From: Acholeplasmataceae bacterium
GTDB lineage: Bacteria > Bacillota_I > Bacilli_A > Acholeplasmatales > Acholeplasmataceae
Direction of reading: 5' to 3'
NCBI GenBank assembly: GCA_030603805.1
Contig: JAUVXD010000012.1
Span: 1 to 43,328, forward strand
Length of the DNA: 43,328 nt
The first letter of the stretch is position 1. Every line of letters starts with the position of its first letter. The notes beneath the pieces are model-generated. The model saw only the letters and a program-made list of their open reading frames with translations. It did no database searches and was not told the DNA's origin. Both the position numbers and the translations under genes were made by a program. Shown here in pieces: positions 43,245 through 43,328 of the stretch.

Positions 43245-43328
43245 TTAAGCGACATATCGAACTCGTTCAAATAGAGTTGTTGTATAATCCATGATTTTGA
43301 GCCACTGATTAGGCATAAGATCATCAGA
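43245..43328 (-). CDS. Possible 3' end of a minus-strand gene, perhaps a transposase
   Basis: On the minus strand an open frame enters from the right edge and ends in TAA at 43245-43247, giving the last 27 residues, SDDLMPNQWLKIMDYT and so on to VRYVA. Downstream of its stop, at about 43202-43220, lies a GTAGTGTCAAAAGTTT-type sequence that resembles an insertion-sequence end. A transposase closing near its terminal repeat would give this layout. Too little is present to be sure it is coding. Confidence 0.3.
   Translation of the reverse strand, partial: SDDLMPNQWLKIMDYTTTLFERVRYVA

Noticed and set aside
43282-43287. TATAAT-like sequence near the right edge
   Set aside because: It lies in the putative minus-strand coding end and no gene follows on the plus strand before the edge.
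1-43328. Use of TGA as tryptophan
   Set aside because: Several genes end in TGA within ATGA overlaps (5136-5138, 7195-7197), and tryptophans are encoded by TGG, so the code is standard.
1-43328. CRISPR arrays, tRNA or rRNA genes
   Set aside because: No spaced direct repeats, cloverleaf-like CCA-ended sequences or conserved rRNA stretches were seen on reading through.

Overview
The window is a dense, almost entirely plus-strand stretch of chromosome from an AT-rich low-GC Gram-positive relative. TGA is used as a stop (for example at 7195-7197 and 5136-5138) and tryptophan is TGG, so the code is the standard bacterial one, not the Mycoplasma/Spiroplasma code. Gene order follows Bacillus subtilis closely in several blocks. 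The gene mltG (yrrL), which normally sits between the DUF1292 gene and trmR, is missing here, and no cell-wall gene is present. Together these features suggest an Acholeplasma-like mollicute or a close wall-less relative. This is an inference; no rRNA is present to settle it.

Layout. 1-1025: a PAP2-type membrane phosphatase. 1032-7856: a T-box-controlled alaS followed by ruvX, a DUF1292 gene, the wobble-uridine modification set trmR-trhP1-trhP2, and a YgjP-type metallopeptidase, all overlapping or nearly so. 7897-11450: greA and the yqe ribosome-assembly block (yqeG, yqeH, yqeK, rsfS, yqeM), without aroE, yhbY and nadD, which lie in this block in Bacillus. 11506-15999: the DNA-uptake genes comEA and comEC, holA, a DEDDh exonuclease, and rpsT on the minus strand. 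16112-17765: pgsA and recA.

17766-23600 is the accessory part. It lies between recA and rny, which are close neighbours in many Firmicutes. It holds a free-standing cobalamin-binding protein translationally coupled to an FtsX/MacB-type ABC transporter, a membrane diguanylate cyclase, a TspO/MBR-like membrane protein and an unknown membrane-anchored protein. Two of these five units concern families that bind tetrapyrroles, so the segment may be a signalling or stress island.

23597-27914: an RNA-decay and tRNA block (rny, ymdB, miaB, ricA/ymcA). 27932-35262: an unrecognised C-terminally membrane-anchored protein with SAP-like segments, then mutS, mutL, miaA and an unknown membrane protein. 35272-36900: aroK, aroQ and efp. 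36946-42570: rluB, cmk, a five-domain S1 protein, der, gpsA and hup, again in Bacillus-like order. 42574-43328: an unnamed conserved gene, a terminator, and what may be the end of an insertion sequence running off the right edge.

Most of the window serves information processing: tRNA charging and modification, ribosome assembly, RNA decay, recombination and mismatch repair, and DNA uptake. The best candidates for something undescribed are the cobalamin-module/ABC operon (17841-20348), the SAP-like membrane protein (27992-29608) and the unknown membrane proteins at 22869-23498 and 34732-35262. No tRNA, rRNA, CRISPR array or complete insertion sequence was seen. No gene-free stretch exceeds about 200 bases.
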